This document shows, in pieces, positions 44,750-53,935 of a stretch of 63,209 bases of DNA. The notes below the pieces were generated by a model that had not been told where the DNA came from, made no database searches, and saw only the letters and a program-made list of their open reading frames with translations. Source of the stretch: Paenibacillus eucommiae (lineage in GTDB: Bacteria > Bacillota > Bacilli > Paenibacillales > NBRC-103111); the NCBI RefSeq assembly GCF_017874215.1, contig NZ_JAGGLB010000045.1, forward strand, positions 1-63,209. Direction: 5' to 3'. Numbering within the stretch: the stretch's first letter is position 1; each line of letters starts with the position of its first letter. The translations under genes and the position numbers were made by a program.

Positions 44750-44764
44750 ATTTGAGGACCAAAT

Positions 44765-44794
44765 ATTATATCAGTACGACAAACCCATTGTCAA
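44765..44794 (-). promoter_or_regulatory. veg promoter P1 (perfect hexamers)
   Basis: Minus strand TTGACA (44789-44794), 18-nt spacer, TATAAT (44765-44770). With P2 it forms a tandem of two full-consensus promoters 44 bp apart. Confidence 0.88.
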
Positions 44795-44880
44795 CGGCAT
44801 ATCTGACTAATTTTCGAATTTCCATTCTCTTCAGGTTGTCACCTTTGCCTGGAAAATATTCAGCATTTAATCAGCACATG

Positions 44881-44918
44881 AAAAAAAGCCCCTAACTCCT
44901 GCTAGGAGATTAAAGGGC
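44881..44918 (-). terminator. terminator after yabG
   Basis: Minus strand GCCCTTTAATCTCCT-AGC-AGGAGTTAGGGGC followed by seven T. Confidence 0.85.
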
Positions 44919-44970
44919 CCGCTTAAGCAAATATGTGTATTCCTAGGTGTTTCAGCTTCTTTCAGACCTA

Positions 44971-45843
44971 TCATGCCTTTAATTCCACAGGACGTATGCC
45001 AGGAATTCCCACCCGATAGCATCCTTTGCTCTCCACACCGCCAAGTCCGTCCAGACCTGTAGCCGTAAGATCCATCACATCAAGCATGGATATTGTATCC
45101 TTAATCGAAGTGTAGGCCGTCTTGGCTGCAATGCAAAGAGGATCAAGCGCATGAATCAACACTCTTGCCGGAGAACTGGCAAAATTGGCTCCAGCCTGCA
45201 GCAAAGCTTCAAAATGTGACTGGCAAGCACCCGCGATAATCGTTAACGAATCACGGTCGCGATCATATTGACGGGCGACCTGCACTGCATTTTTGAAGTG
45301 CAGCGAATTTTTGTAGCTGCTTAACTGGTTCATATCCCCGTTTCTGCGATGCTTAAGAATACCGTCATGGCCGGTTATAACCAGAATGTCCGGCTTGACC
45401 TGTGTCAGGAGGCGGTATATCACTTCCGGCATCTGAGGCTCCGGGACATAGAAGCCTTCAGCTGGCACCCTCAGCTCTCCGTAGAGCTGCATGCATTTAC
45501 GTAAATAAGCCGGGTCTCCGTCCAAATGCAGCACTTTGCCAGGCATTTCAAAATAGGATGAGCCTGCGAGCTTTTTTAGCTCAAAGGCATGCTGATTCTT
45601 TTGCCGCATTTCTGCTTTGGAAAACTCCAATTTGCGCAGCGATTCCCGAAATTGCGGGGTGATCGCCCTCGGATGCTCATCGGAAAATCTGGATTCGGCG
45701 ATCACCAAATCCGTCAATGGCGAATCGGCAAGCAATCGAAAATCGACGCCGCGCAGCATGGCCTGGAGCCGCTCTACCTGCTCAATTCTAAAAAGGATGT
45801 CACCGCCATAGGATTTCCGGGTAACAATGTCGCCTTGCCTCAT
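44971..45843 (-). CDS. yabG: sporulation-specific cysteine protease YabG
   Basis: Cleaves spore coat proteins during coat maturation. The 290-residue protein carries the proposed catalytic pair His159 (ITGHDG) and Cys207 (IAGACQSH). The N terminus MRQGDIVTRKSYGGDILFRI is typical. GGAGGGG precedes the ATG. It lies between ksgA and veg, as in B. subtilis, where it is under sigma-K control. Confidence 0.94.
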   Translation of the reverse strand: MRQGDIVTRKSYGGDILFRIEQVERLQAMLRGVDFRLLADSPLTDLVIAESRFSDEHPRAITPQFRESLRKLEFSKAEMRQKNQHAFELKKLAGSSYFEMPGKVLHLDGDPAYLRKCMQLYGELRVPAEGFYVPEPQMPEVIYRLLTQVKPDILVITGHDGILKHRRNGDMNQLSSYKNSLHFKNAVQVARQYDRDRDSLTIIAGACQSHFEALLQAGANFASSPARVLIHALDPLCIAAKTAYTSIKDTISMLDVMDLTATGLDGLGGVESKGCYRVGIPGIRPVELKA

Positions 45844-45901
45844 TGCACAATCCCCTCCTTGACTATCCTATGGCAGGAGTGGGCAAATGGTGCGGGTGCC
45901 T

Positions 45902-46807
45902 TTAATGGCCGCTCAGCGCCGCTGCAAGACGGGCATACTCTTCCATGCTGAGTGTCTCGCCACGGCGAATAGGGTCAATGCCGCAGGAGAGGAGAAGCGC
46001 TTCAAGCTCACTCTTGGTTTCTTTGCTGAAAAACCGTACCAGCAGGTTGTTGTAGATGGTTTTGCGCCGCTGTACAAAGCAGGCCCGGACAACTTCGAAG
46101 AAGAAATCGGCGTCTTCTACCTGCACAGGCGGGTTCTCACGTACCCGCAGCCGGATAACGGCTGAATCCACATTCGGCTGCGGCACGAAGACCGTGCGCG
46201 GAACGATGCCGACCAAGGTGGGCTCGCAATAGAACTGCACAGCGATGCTCAGGCTGCCATAATCTTTGCTTCCCGGCTGGGCGGTCATACGTTCCGCCAC
46301 TTCTTTCTGAATCATCACGACAATATTTTCCAGAGGCAGCTTCTCCTCAAGAAGCTTCATGATAATCGGAGTCGTGATGTAGTAAGGCAGATTGGCCACA
46401 ACGCTCACGGAGGTCATGCCTTCAAAATGCTGGCGCAGCAGATCAGCCAGATCCAGCTTTAATACATCGCCATGCATAACAGAAGCATGGGGGTACGGCG
46501 ACAGCGTCTCAGCCAGCACAGGAAGCAGCCGGCGGTCGATTTCGATGGCCATGACACGGCCGGCAGTCTTGGCCAGCTGCTGCGTCAGCGCGCCAATGCC
46601 TGGCCCAATTTCCAATGCGCCCTTATCTTTGCTAAGCTCCGCAGCGGTTACGATCTGATGCAGCACATTTTGATCAGTTAAAAAGTTTTGCCCCAGGCTT
46701 TTTTTCAGGACAATTCCGTGCTTTTTTATTATATTCTTTGTATTTTTGGGTGTGGCCACATCCATGGGTACTACATCCACAGGTACTATTTCATCGGATT
46801 CATTCAT
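45902..46807 (-). CDS. ksgA: 16S rRNA (A1518/A1519) dimethyltransferase KsgA
   Basis: Dimethylates two adenines in helix 45 of 16S rRNA; loss gives kasugamycin resistance. The 301-residue protein has SLGQNFLTDQNVL, the SAM motif EIGPGIGALTQ, NLPYYITTPI (motif IV) and FVPQPNVDSAVI. The N terminus has about 20 extra residues rich in Val/Asp/Pro before the core. The start overlaps the rnmV stop by 8 nt with GAGGG upstream. Confidence 0.96.
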   Translation of the reverse strand: MNESDEIVPVDVVPMDVATPKNTKNIIKKHGIVLKKSLGQNFLTDQNVLHQIVTAAELSKDKGALEIGPGIGALTQQLAKTAGRVMAIEIDRRLLPVLAETLSPYPHASVMHGDVLKLDLADLLRQHFEGMTSVSVVANLPYYITTPIIMKLLEEKLPLENIVVMIQKEVAERMTAQPGSKDYGSLSIAVQFYCEPTLVGIVPRTVFVPQPNVDSAVIRLRVRENPPVQVEDADFFFEVVRACFVQRRKTIYNNLLVRFFSKETKSELEALLLSCGIDPIRRGETLSMEEYARLAAALSGH

Positions 46808-47354
46808 CTTTTAGCCCTCTTCTATCCAATTGTTCTACTGCGGCTTCAAATTCCTCGCGGGATATTTGAAATATGGTGCAGCGTTTGTAGAATTGTTTAC
46901 CGTTACAATAGCCTATGCCGAGCGTTTTGCCCACTTCCAGCCTTCGGGCAGCCGCATCAGGATGCAGCATCAGACCAGCTTTTATCAAATCGTCAAAAGC
47001 TAGCTGGGATACTGCCCCCTGGTACTCTGACTTCACATTCGCCAAAGCATCCCTTATCGCCTCAGGTGAGGCATTCTCGATTCCTATGTCCCCTTTATGC
47101 TCTGCCAGCTCCTGTATAATAAAGGCGTGCTTGCAGCCAGGCACCCGAGCGGCTACGATCTTCCGTATACGTTCACCGGCATGATCCGGATCCGTGAGGA
47201 TGATTACACCCCTCCGCTGCTGCGCTAGCATTATTCGCTGCAGCACTGCAGCTCCAATTGCCGAACCACCGGTTTCTATCGTTTCAGCTTCTACAGCTCT
47301 ATGTATAGCCGCGGTATCACTCTTACCCTCAACAACAATGATTTCTTTAATCAA
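46800..47354 (-). CDS. rnmV: ribonuclease M5
   Basis: Matures 5S rRNA, which fits a region bounded by rRNA operons. The 184-residue protein has a TOPRIM domain: IKEIIVVEGKSDT, ETIETGGSAIG and GVIILTDPDHAGE with the acidic metal ligands. The start is ambiguous: TTG 47354, 6 nt after AGAGGTG, gives the family N terminus; GTG 47363 is possible but overlaps that site. Confidence 0.94.
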   Translation of the reverse strand: MIKEIIVVEGKSDTAAIHRAVEAETIETGGSAIGAAVLQRIMLAQQRRGVIILTDPDHAGERIRKIVAARVPGCKHAFIIQELAEHKGDIGIENASPEAIRDALANVKSEYQGAVSQLAFDDLIKAGLMLHPDAAARRLEVGKTLGIGYCNGKQFYKRCTIFQISREEFEAAVEQLDRRGLKDE

Positions 47355-47415
47355 TAGATGCACCTCTTCCCTCTACGGGAGGTAAACAGCCTCGATAGTT
47401 AATGCCCTATACCAT

Positions 47416-47446
47416 GCAGAAAAAGAAGAGGGGTCCCCTCTTCTTT
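47416..47446 (-). terminator. terminator after yabE
   Basis: Near-perfect palindrome AAAGAAGAGGGG / CCCCTCTTCTTT with a one-base centre; T-rich on both sides, so it could act in both directions. On the minus strand it ends TTCTTTTTC. Confidence 0.75.
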
Positions 47447-47533
47447 CACCTTTACACAGACCATACTTTATTTCTATCCAGTTTGCCCGGAAGGAACATC
47501 AATTACCCATTTTTGCATGGACAAATCATCCAT

Positions 47534-48682
47534 TTAATTCTGAGTGGGTTTCTTGGGTCCTATTACATAAACCTTATATCCGCGTTTCAAACCAAATTTA
47601 TTGGCATATTCATGATTGTCGTAATACACGTCAATCTTCTTTCCCTTTACAGCGCCGCCGATATCCTCAGCTCTGCGGAGACCGATTCCCTCGATATACA
47701 CCCACCAGCCTAACGGGATAATCTTGGGGTCAACAGCGATTGTCCTTCCTTCACTCACCTTGGTCCCTGTGAATGTTATTCCAAAACCCGGGCTGCCCTC
47801 TGACTTGCCCGTAGAAGCCACATCAGCTGAGTAGGCAGTTAAGGTTACATTATTCAAAACTTGCTTCACATCAAAGGTCACACCATTCTTGGATACCTTC
47901 GATACCTCTTGCCCGGCATCGGAAGAGGCCGATAACGTGACTACCGGATTTTTTGTGCCAATAGCAACTATTTTTTTCACGCTTGCGGATTGAACCTTTT
48001 CGTCAACAATGCTCTCTGAAACAAGTTCTCCATCTTCAAACACTTTTTCTTTTTTCTTTACGAGGACCCCGGGAGCGCCTTCTTGCACAATCTTTTCTTT
48101 GCCTTTCAGCAGCTCAGCGTCATTCTTCTTCTCTGTTTCAAACGCAATGGGTTCTGTGATTTGCTCTATCTCTTTTTTGACCCTCACAATTTGTATTGGT
48201 AAATTCGCCGAAAGTGCAGTATCCGGCTCCTGAGAAATTCGATCCAACTCGCCAATAGTAATATTTAAATCAAGTAAGGCACTTTCTACCGTTCTTGCAG
48301 TTGTGTAAACGGTTGAGGTCTCTCCGTCGGCAGTCAGTTGTATTGGGGTTGCATGATCGATATAAATTTTTTCTCCCCCCTTGAGCTCTGCAGTCAAGGA
48401 TGCTGAAACGTGATCGTGCTCGCCAATCTTTATGGCTTGTTCATCCAGTAGGCGTTGCAGGACCCATTGCTTCGTTTGCACAATGGTTTCTTGTCCATTC
48501 ACAACTACGGATACGCTCTTGGTAGCCGTACCGTACAACAACACCAAAAACATGAAAGTCATTACGAATGAAATAGCAGCTAGTGTTAAGATCAAACGCA
48601 AGTTTTCATGCTTCCATCGCAATGCGAAGGACATGCTGGATGATCGTTTTACATGGGTATCCTGATAGGAAATAAGGCCCAC
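47534..48682 (-). CDS. yabE: cell wall protein YabE (DUF348-G5-3D, Rpf-like)
   Basis: Probable peptidoglycan-active exported protein. The 382-residue product has an N-terminal membrane anchor (about 30-50), two DUF348 repeats (about 55-110 and 112-165), a G5 domain (about 170-235) and a C-terminal 3D domain (about 275-375) with the Asp motifs TAYSAD, EDIGGAVKGKKIDVYY; the 3D fold resembles resuscitation-promoting/lytic transglycosylase domains. GTG start with AAGGAGG. The leader holds a c-di-AMP riboswitch, linking wall turnover to c-di-AMP level. Confidence 0.93.
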   Translation of the reverse strand: MGLISYQDTHVKRSSSMSFALRWKHENLRLILTLAAISFVMTFMFLVLLYGTATKSVSVVVNGQETIVQTKQWVLQRLLDEQAIKIGEHDHVSASLTAELKGGEKIYIDHATPIQLTADGETSTVYTTARTVESALLDLNITIGELDRISQEPDTALSANLPIQIVRVKKEIEQITEPIAFETEKKNDAELLKGKEKIVQEGAPGVLVKKKEKVFEDGELVSESIVDEKVQSASVKKIVAIGTKNPVVTLSASSDAGQEVSKVSKNGVTFDVKQVLNNVTLTAYSADVASTGKSEGSPGFGITFTGTKVSEGRTIAVDPKIIPLGWWVYIEGIGLRRAEDIGGAVKGKKIDVYYDNHEYANKFGLKRGYKVYVIGPKKPTQN

Positions 48683-48893
48683 TTCTTCGGTCCTCCTTCA
48701 AAGCCTCGCCGTCGAGTGTAACGCATGATAGATATGACGCGACTAAGTTTTATTTGGATAACTTAATGACCCTCCAGCTTTGCAGCGGGGTTCTTACAGC
48801 AGCACTGCCGGTCCATTACCGACATTGCCCTGGAAGTGCACCTCCTTTGCTATCATCCTATGAGTCCCTTACTGAAAATATCCAAGTTTTTGA

Positions 48894-48939
48894 GAAAGCA
48901 AATAAAGAGCCGCGGAAAGAGGACTCTTCCCGTGGCTCT
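48894..48939 (-). terminator. riboswitch-controlled attenuator before yabE
   Basis: Minus strand AGAGCCaCGGgAAGAG ... CTCTTTCCGCGGCTCT, 16-bp stem with wobble, then TTTATTTGCTTT. It lies about 60 nt downstream of the c-di-AMP aptamer and 210 nt before the yabE start, the position of an expression-platform terminator. Confidence 0.8.
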
Positions 48940-48999
48940 AGTTGGCATGTGAAATACAACATGAAATACAACAAGGCACGACAATCGTTCCCTCTTCGT

Positions 49000-49187
49000 A
49001 CGCTTACGGGGTTAGCTGACGGATTCGGACGTGAGAGTCGCCCTACTTCATACGCACAAACTTGGATCAGTTCGTCGTAATCGGATTCACCCCTGATAAA
49101 CATTCTGCTGGCATCCGAGTCGACGTGACGTCACTCTCGAAGCTTCACAGCGGTTCCCCCGTTTCCCAAAAAAAAAGAACTCAGCGA
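49000..49187 (-). ncRNA. c-di-AMP riboswitch (ydaO/yuaA type)
   Basis: The minus strand has the conserved blocks of the ydaO-yuaA leader in order: CGCTGA, GGGAAACGGGGGAACC, CAGGGGTGAATCC, CGACTCTCACGTC and the 3' block CGAATCCGTCAGCTAACC with CGTAAGCG. The family binds cyclic di-AMP and switches off wall hydrolase and potassium genes. A promoter lies just upstream and a terminator downstream, so it acts by transcription termination on yabE. Recognised from sequence; no structure calculation was done. Confidence 0.9.
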
Positions 49188-49226
49188 ATGGAAAATTGGC
49201 AAAGGTTATTAAGTTATTATGAAAGT

Positions 49227-49255
49227 ATATTACGCTGTAATGTCCCACCTGTAAA
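49227..49255 (-). promoter_or_regulatory. yabE promoter upstream of the riboswitch
   Basis: Minus strand TTTACA (49250-49255), 17-nt spacer, TAATAT (49227-49232), predicted start about 30 nt before the aptamer. The divergent ecsA leader begins about 200 bp away. Confidence 0.5.
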
Positions 49256-49386
49256 GGTATCGAATCTAGCTAAAAACGACGGAAATCAGGAAAAATGGAG
49301 ATATTTCAGCAGTAATATAGGTTATTGATACGTTTATCTCACTATAACACATCCGTTTGGCGTTTTTCATGAGCAATGCGACTAAA

Positions 49387-49416
49387 TTATGATTTGTAAG
49401 CGAATTCGTTTATAAT
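49387..49416 (+). promoter_or_regulatory. possible ecsAB promoter
   Basis: Plus strand TTATGA (49387-49392), 18-nt spacer, TATAAT (49411-49416), 60 bp before the ecsA start. The -10 is perfect and the -35 weak. Confidence 0.35.
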
Positions 49417-49476
49417 ATTCATGGTTGAAAATACCATGGAAATGTAAATTTTTTGCTGAAAAGGGAGGCGAATAAC

Positions 49477-50226
49477 ATGATTCCCATTTTGCAGGTAGAC
49501 ACCCTTTATGGGGGCTATATTCCGCGTAAGCCTGTGCTTCACGACATCACTTTTGCCCTGCGTCCAGGAGAAATGATCGGCTTAATCGGCCTGAATGGAG
49601 CAGGTAAAAGTACGACCATCAAACATATTCTCGGACTGCTTCATCCCCAAAAAGGAACGATTCGGATCAACGGATTAACCTTAAAAGAAAGTCCCCTTCC
49701 CTATCGTGCTGCTTATGCTTATGTGCCTGAAAGTCCTGAGCTTTATGAAGAGCTTACGATCAAGGAACACCTGGAGCTAACAGCCTTGGCTTACGGGCTG
49801 TCGAAGGATGTCTACACGGCTCGCTCCGATGCGCTTCTTGCCGAATTTCAGATGAAGGACAAGCTGAACAGCTTCTCCAGCCATCTCTCCAAAGGCATGA
49901 AGCAAAAGGTAATGATTATGAATGCTTTTCTCATTGAACCTTCACTGTACATTATTGATGAACCGTTCCTGGGACTGGATCCCCTGGCCATTCGTTCACT
50001 GCTTGAACTGATGGTGCGGATGAAGCGCAAGGGCGCCAGCTTCCTAATTTCCTCGCACATTCTATCGACAATCGAGAAATATTGCGACCGCTACGTTGTC
50101 CTGCATCGCGGTCACATAGCGGCCCAGGGCGATTTGGATGAAATCCGTCTGCAAACTGGGCTGCCCGGAGCGTCACTTGATGATCTGTTCTACAGCCTCG
50201 TTCAGGATGAGGGCGGTGCGACATGA
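49477..50226 (+). CDS. ecsA: ABC transporter ATPase EcsA
   Basis: ATPase of the Ecs exporter, which affects protein secretion and intramembrane proteolysis by RasP in B. subtilis. The 249-residue protein has Walker A GLNGAGKST, the signature LSKGMKQKV, Walker B LYIIDEPFLGLDP and the ISSHIL switch; PESPELYEELTIKEHLELTA is EcsA-like. ATG 49477 follows AAGGGAGG; the longer frame starts at a TTG without a site. The pair is inserted between yabE and tatD compared with B. subtilis. Confidence 0.9.
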   Translation: MIPILQVDTLYGGYIPRKPVLHDITFALRPGEMIGLIGLNGAGKSTTIKHILGLLHPQKGTIRINGLTLKESPLPYRAAYAYVPESPELYEELTIKEHLELTALAYGLSKDVYTARSDALLAEFQMKDKLNSFSSHLSKGMKQKVMIMNAFLIEPSLYIIDEPFLGLDPLAIRSLLELMVRMKRKGASFLISSHILSTIEKYCDRYVVLHRGHIAAQGDLDEIRLQTGLPGASLDDLFYSLVQDEGGAT

Positions 50227-51440
50227 AAGCTTTCGAGCTAAACCTAAAGAACCTATGGAAGCAGCGCTTCGATAGGTTCGCCAAAGAATCTATAGGCTAC
50301 TGGCAGTATGCGGTAAGAAGTAATTTCCTCTTATTTTTGCTGCTTGTAGTCATTGTTACTTCCTATTATTATACCAAAACTTTACAGCGGCTTCCGACAA
50401 ATTATCCCTTTATCTGGATTGTTGAATTACTCCTTGCCCCTCTGCTAGTTCTCAGTCCCATTCGCACGCTCTTAAGGGATGCGGACCGGATGTTCCTGCT
50501 TCCAACAGAGCTGAAATTAGGAGCCTATTTCCGTGGCGGGTTTGTGTACAGCTTGATCGTACAAAGCTTCTTCACCTTCATCGCGCTGATTGCGCTGTGG
50601 CCTTTATACCGGCACTGTGCAGGAGAAGCCACCCAGTCCTTCCTGCTGGTGCTGTTATTCCTGATCCTAATAAAAACAGCCAACCTGCTGGGAGCCTGGC
50701 AGGAAAGCCGTTTCGTTTACAGAAACACAAGGAGGGCAACCTCACTCTGCCGCTGGATAGCGACATTGCTTATCATCTGGACGCTGTTTCTGCATAGCGC
50801 GCTTATAGCTGGAGGCGTCGCACTTCTATGCATCTGCATATGGTTTGCTGCCACCCGTTCCATTAACCAATATACGGTCGGCTGGGATTATTTAATCGAG
50901 AAAGAGAAGCAGCTTCAGGCCAGGCTGTACGGCTTTTTCAATTGGTTCGTTGATGTGCCCCAACTGCCCGCTCAGATTCGGCACAGAAGCTGGATAAGTG
51001 GAATTACGGCCAGGCTGCCGTTTCAGCAAGCTTCCACTTACATATATATATACACCAAAACATTGCTGCGGACAGAGCTTTTTGCCATTTTACTGCGGAT
51101 TACTCTCATTGCCGGGCTAGCGATTTATGTGCTTAGCGACGATGCAGCCAAGGCCGTAGTTCTGCTGGTCACCTTGCTGGTAAGCACCATTCAGCTATCT
51201 ACATTGGGGCAAGCTCACCGGTACACATTTTGGTTTGAAATGTACCCGCTGGACAAAAACCGCAGAGCGGGATCTCTGGCGAAATTAATTTGGACAACAT
51301 TGGCAGTACAAACCTGCTTATTGACCATTCCGCTCCTTTTTACGGCTGCGCTCATTTATGTGTTAGTACCTTTGCTCAGCCTAGCACTTTGCACGTATAT
51401 ATGCGGGGTCGTTTTACGACGGAAATTCCAAAACTTATAA
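50223..51440 (+). CDS. ecsB: ABC transporter membrane protein EcsB
   Basis: A 405-residue protein with several membrane segments (about 33-50, 62-80, 100-125, 140-160, 180-215, 285-330, 350-400), overlapping ecsA by 4 nt. The N terminus FELNLKNLWKQRFDRFAKES and RTLLRDADRMFLLPTEL are EcsB-like. It is the permease partner of EcsA; the substrate is unknown. It ends 26 bp from the converging tatD with no clear terminator. Confidence 0.87.
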   Translation: MKAFELNLKNLWKQRFDRFAKESIGYWQYAVRSNFLLFLLLVVIVTSYYYTKTLQRLPTNYPFIWIVELLLAPLLVLSPIRTLLRDADRMFLLPTELKLGAYFRGGFVYSLIVQSFFTFIALIALWPLYRHCAGEATQSFLLVLLFLILIKTANLLGAWQESRFVYRNTRRATSLCRWIATLLIIWTLFLHSALIAGGVALLCICIWFAATRSINQYTVGWDYLIEKEKQLQARLYGFFNWFVDVPQLPAQIRHRSWISGITARLPFQQASTYIYIYTKTLLRTELFAILLRITLIAGLAIYVLSDDAAKAVVLLVTLLVSTIQLSTLGQAHRYTFWFEMYPLDKNRRAGSLAKLIWTTLAVQTCLLTIPLLFTAALIYVLVPLLSLALCTYICGVVLRRKFQNL

Positions 51441-51466
51441 GAAATTTTGACTGAAAAAAGTTGTTT

Positions 51467-52234
51467 TTAACGAATTCCAAGCAGCTTGATGGCGTTCTGT
51501 GTCGTTATTTGCGCCAGCTCTTCCAGACTCATTCCCCTTATTTCTGCGGCGGCTTCAGCCACAAGCCTGACATACGAGCTTTCATTGCGCTTGCCACGAT
51601 GAGGATGGGGAGTCAAGTAAGGCGAATCGGTCTCAATTAAAAGACGGTCCAAGGGAACCTGTGCAAGAACCTCCTTGGGCTGTTTTGCATTTTTGAAGGT
51701 GACAGGTCCCCCGAAAGATATATAGAAATTCATATCCAGGCACAATTTTGCCGTCTCCCAGCTGCCTGAATAACAATGCATGATGCCTCCTACCTCCGCA
51801 GCTTTCTCCTCACGAAGCACCTGAATGATATCATGATGCGCATCCCGGTTATGAATAACGATCGGCATGCCGATTTTTTTGGCCAAACGAATTTGTTCGC
51901 GGAAGACACGGTCCTGGGTCTCCTTGGGAGAGGTATCCCAGTAATAGTCCAGCCCAATCTCCCCGATGGCTACAACCTTTTCATGCTTGCATAGCTCCTC
52001 TATCCACTCCAGATCTTCTGGACGCATGTCCTTGGCATCCTGCGGATGCCAGCCAATCGCGGAATAAATAAAATCGTATTTTTCTGCAAGCTCCATGGAC
52101 GTTGGAATGGTCTCCCGGTTAAATCCTATATTTACAATCCGGGTAACCCCGGCATCCACTGCTCTTTGAATAACTTCTTCCCGGTCTTCATCAAATTGGG
52201 CAGCATTTAAATGTGTGTGCGTATCTGTTAGCAT
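51467..52234 (-). CDS. tatD: TatD family metal-dependent DNase
   Basis: A 255-residue amidohydrolase-fold nuclease with DTHTHLN, AIGEIGLDYYWD, PIVIHNRDAHHD and METDSPYLTPHPHRGKRNE-like ligands (IETDSPYLTPHPHRGKRNE). It degrades single-stranded DNA 3' to 5' in other bacteria. AAGGAG precedes the ATG. B. subtilis yabD lies next to metS; metS is missing here. Confidence 0.93.
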   Translation of the reverse strand: MLTDTHTHLNAAQFDEDREEVIQRAVDAGVTRIVNIGFNRETIPTSMELAEKYDFIYSAIGWHPQDAKDMRPEDLEWIEELCKHEKVVAIGEIGLDYYWDTSPKETQDRVFREQIRLAKKIGMPIVIHNRDAHHDIIQVLREEKAAEVGGIMHCYSGSWETAKLCLDMNFYISFGGPVTFKNAKQPKEVLAQVPLDRLLIETDSPYLTPHPHRGKRNESSYVRLVAEAAAEIRGMSLEELAQITTQNAIKLLGIR

Positions 52235-52312
52235 AGGTGTCTCCTTCTGTGTTTCTTCTATATATAGGGTACTTGGTGTAGATGTTTTAAGGTACTTGGT
52301 ACAGGTTACTTT

Positions 52313-53590
52313 TCACTTGCGTTTATTTAATAATTCAGCTACATCCGTATATTCAGTCTGGTTCATACGCTCAAGCAGCTCTTCCGGATAGTAAAGGTGA
52401 TAACTGCCGATATGAATGCCGCTTATTGAACGGACGATATCGGATTTATGCGAAATTTCAGTCAGCCCTTCCTTATTATCAAGCAGCAAAATAGGCAACT
52501 TCTCATCACTTTCACCAGGACGATAAATATCATAGGATTGGTCCGAGGGGAAATCCACTTCCAGGTAACTATCCGGGTCAAACCCGGCATCCAGCAGGGC
52601 GCTATTCACCCTCTGAAGCAGAGCATGTGACGGCTTCTCCATGGTTGTATATTTCAATAAGCGGCGATTCAGGAAGCGACTGCATAAATCAGCTAGGACG
52701 GGGTCCTTCTCCGAGCACCAGAACATCAGCACAGTCTGCATCACCGCTTCGTCGAGCAGGAAATAATCATCGACCGTCAGCCGATTCTCCAGCAAGCTCA
52801 GTATGGGAGGAAGCATAAAGCCAAAGCTGTATTGTTCTTCGAATAAATGTTTGGCGCGCTGAAATATTTTTTGCAGCAAAATTTCTGCACTCCGGGTAAC
52901 CGGATGAAAATATACCTGCCAGTACATCTGGTAGCGCGACATGAGATAATCTTCCACGGCATGCATGCCGCTCTCTTTTACAACGATATGTCCTTTATAA
53001 GGTCTTACAACTCTTAAAATGCGTTCTAAATCAAACGTTCCATAATTGACACCGGTAAAATAGGCATCCCTCAATAAATAATCCATGCGATCAGCATCAA
53101 GCTGACTTGAAACCAGGCTGACCACAATTTCTTTATTGTACGATTTGCAAATAACACCTGCCACATGCTTTGGAAAATCGGGAGATACCCGGCGCAGCAC
53201 TTCGTTCACTTCAGTATCGCCCAGAACGATCCTGCAGGACCACTCCTCATGATGCGTATTAAAAGCTTTCTCAATAGAGTGGGAAAAGGGCCCGTGCCCC
53301 AGATCATGCAGCAGCGCGGCGCAAAGGCATAGCAGCCGTTCTTCCTGCGGCCAATCCTCATATCGGTTACGCTCAAATTGGGAAATAATTTTCCGTGTGA
53401 TTTCGTATACGCCTAACGAATGAGAAAATCGGCTGTGCTCAGCACCATGAAAGGTCAGGAAGGACGTTCCCAACTGACGGATGCGGCGTAGACGTTGAAA
53501 CTCACGAGTATTAATAAGATCCCATATCGTTTTATCCTGTACGTATATGTATTTATGAACCGGGTCCTTAAACACTTTTTCTTCTTTCAT
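52313..53590 (-). CDS. HD-domain phosphohydrolase (YwfO/dGTPase-like)
   Basis: A 425-residue HD-superfamily protein: His52 in HGAEHSRFSHSLGVYE, His95-Asp96 in LLHDLGHGPFSH and Asp in SSQLDADRMDYLLRDAYFTG supply the metal site. It resembles B. subtilis YwfO, a dNTP triphosphohydrolase-like protein; the substrate here is not shown. ATG 53590 follows AAGGAAGGTG; the longer frame has no support. It diverges from abrB and shares an intergenic region rich in Spo0A boxes. Confidence 0.88.
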   Translation of the reverse strand: MKEEKVFKDPVHKYIYVQDKTIWDLINTREFQRLRRIRQLGTSFLTFHGAEHSRFSHSLGVYEITRKIISQFERNRYEDWPQEERLLCLCAALLHDLGHGPFSHSIEKAFNTHHEEWSCRIVLGDTEVNEVLRRVSPDFPKHVAGVICKSYNKEIVVSLVSSQLDADRMDYLLRDAYFTGVNYGTFDLERILRVVRPYKGHIVVKESGMHAVEDYLMSRYQMYWQVYFHPVTRSAEILLQKIFQRAKHLFEEQYSFGFMLPPILSLLENRLTVDDYFLLDEAVMQTVLMFWCSEKDPVLADLCSRFLNRRLLKYTTMEKPSHALLQRVNSALLDAGFDPDSYLEVDFPSDQSYDIYRPGESDEKLPILLLDNKEGLTEISHKSDIVRSISGIHIGSYHLYYPEELLERMNQTEYTDVAELLNKRK

Positions 53591-53659
53591 GCTACACACC
53601 TTCCTTTTGAATGAAATAATGAATATGGGAAATTGATAAAACAATTACCAGCTAAACTC

Positions 53660-53688
53660 ATTATATTCGGAATTACTGCACGTCACAA
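53660..53688 (-). promoter_or_regulatory. HD-gene promoter (sigma-A)
   Basis: Minus strand TTGTGA (53683-53688), 17-nt spacer, TATAAT (53660-53665). The four-box 0A cluster begins 28 bp upstream of its -35, a position suited to activation or to control by Spo0A binding. Confidence 0.6.
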
Positions 53689-53715
53689 TTTAGACAAAAA
53701 TAAAATGTTAAATGA

Positions 53716-53753
53716 TGTCGAAAATGTCGAAAATCTTGTCGAATAATGTCGAA
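53716..53753 (+). promoter_or_regulatory. cluster of four Spo0A boxes
   Basis: Four perfect TGTCGAA sites on the plus strand at 53716, 53725, 53737 and 53747 within 38 bp (spacing 9, 12 and 10). TGTCGAA is the Spo0A recognition box. The cluster lies between the divergent HD gene and abrB, nearer the HD promoter. Confidence 0.85.
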
Positions 53754-53935
53754 TTCAATTTTCTCATTTTCCAATAATAATGGGCACCCATAGCGAGTAA
53801 GAATAAGCACTTTGATCCTCTTTGTCTGTTGTATAGGTCTTACAAACCCTTGCTATTACTGCTATTTCAAATCTTGCTCCAAAATAAATAATCATTTTTT
53901 TTGGAAAAAAAAGTCCCATTTAGCCAAAATAAAGG

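Noticed and set aside
45887..46165. Plus-strand frame antisense to ksgA
   Set aside because: Fully inside a clear coding gene with no ribosome site; a shadow frame.
48683..49476. Protein-coding gene in the yabE-ecsA gap
   Set aside because: The open frames here overlap the riboswitch and attenuator; RNA structure explains the conservation.
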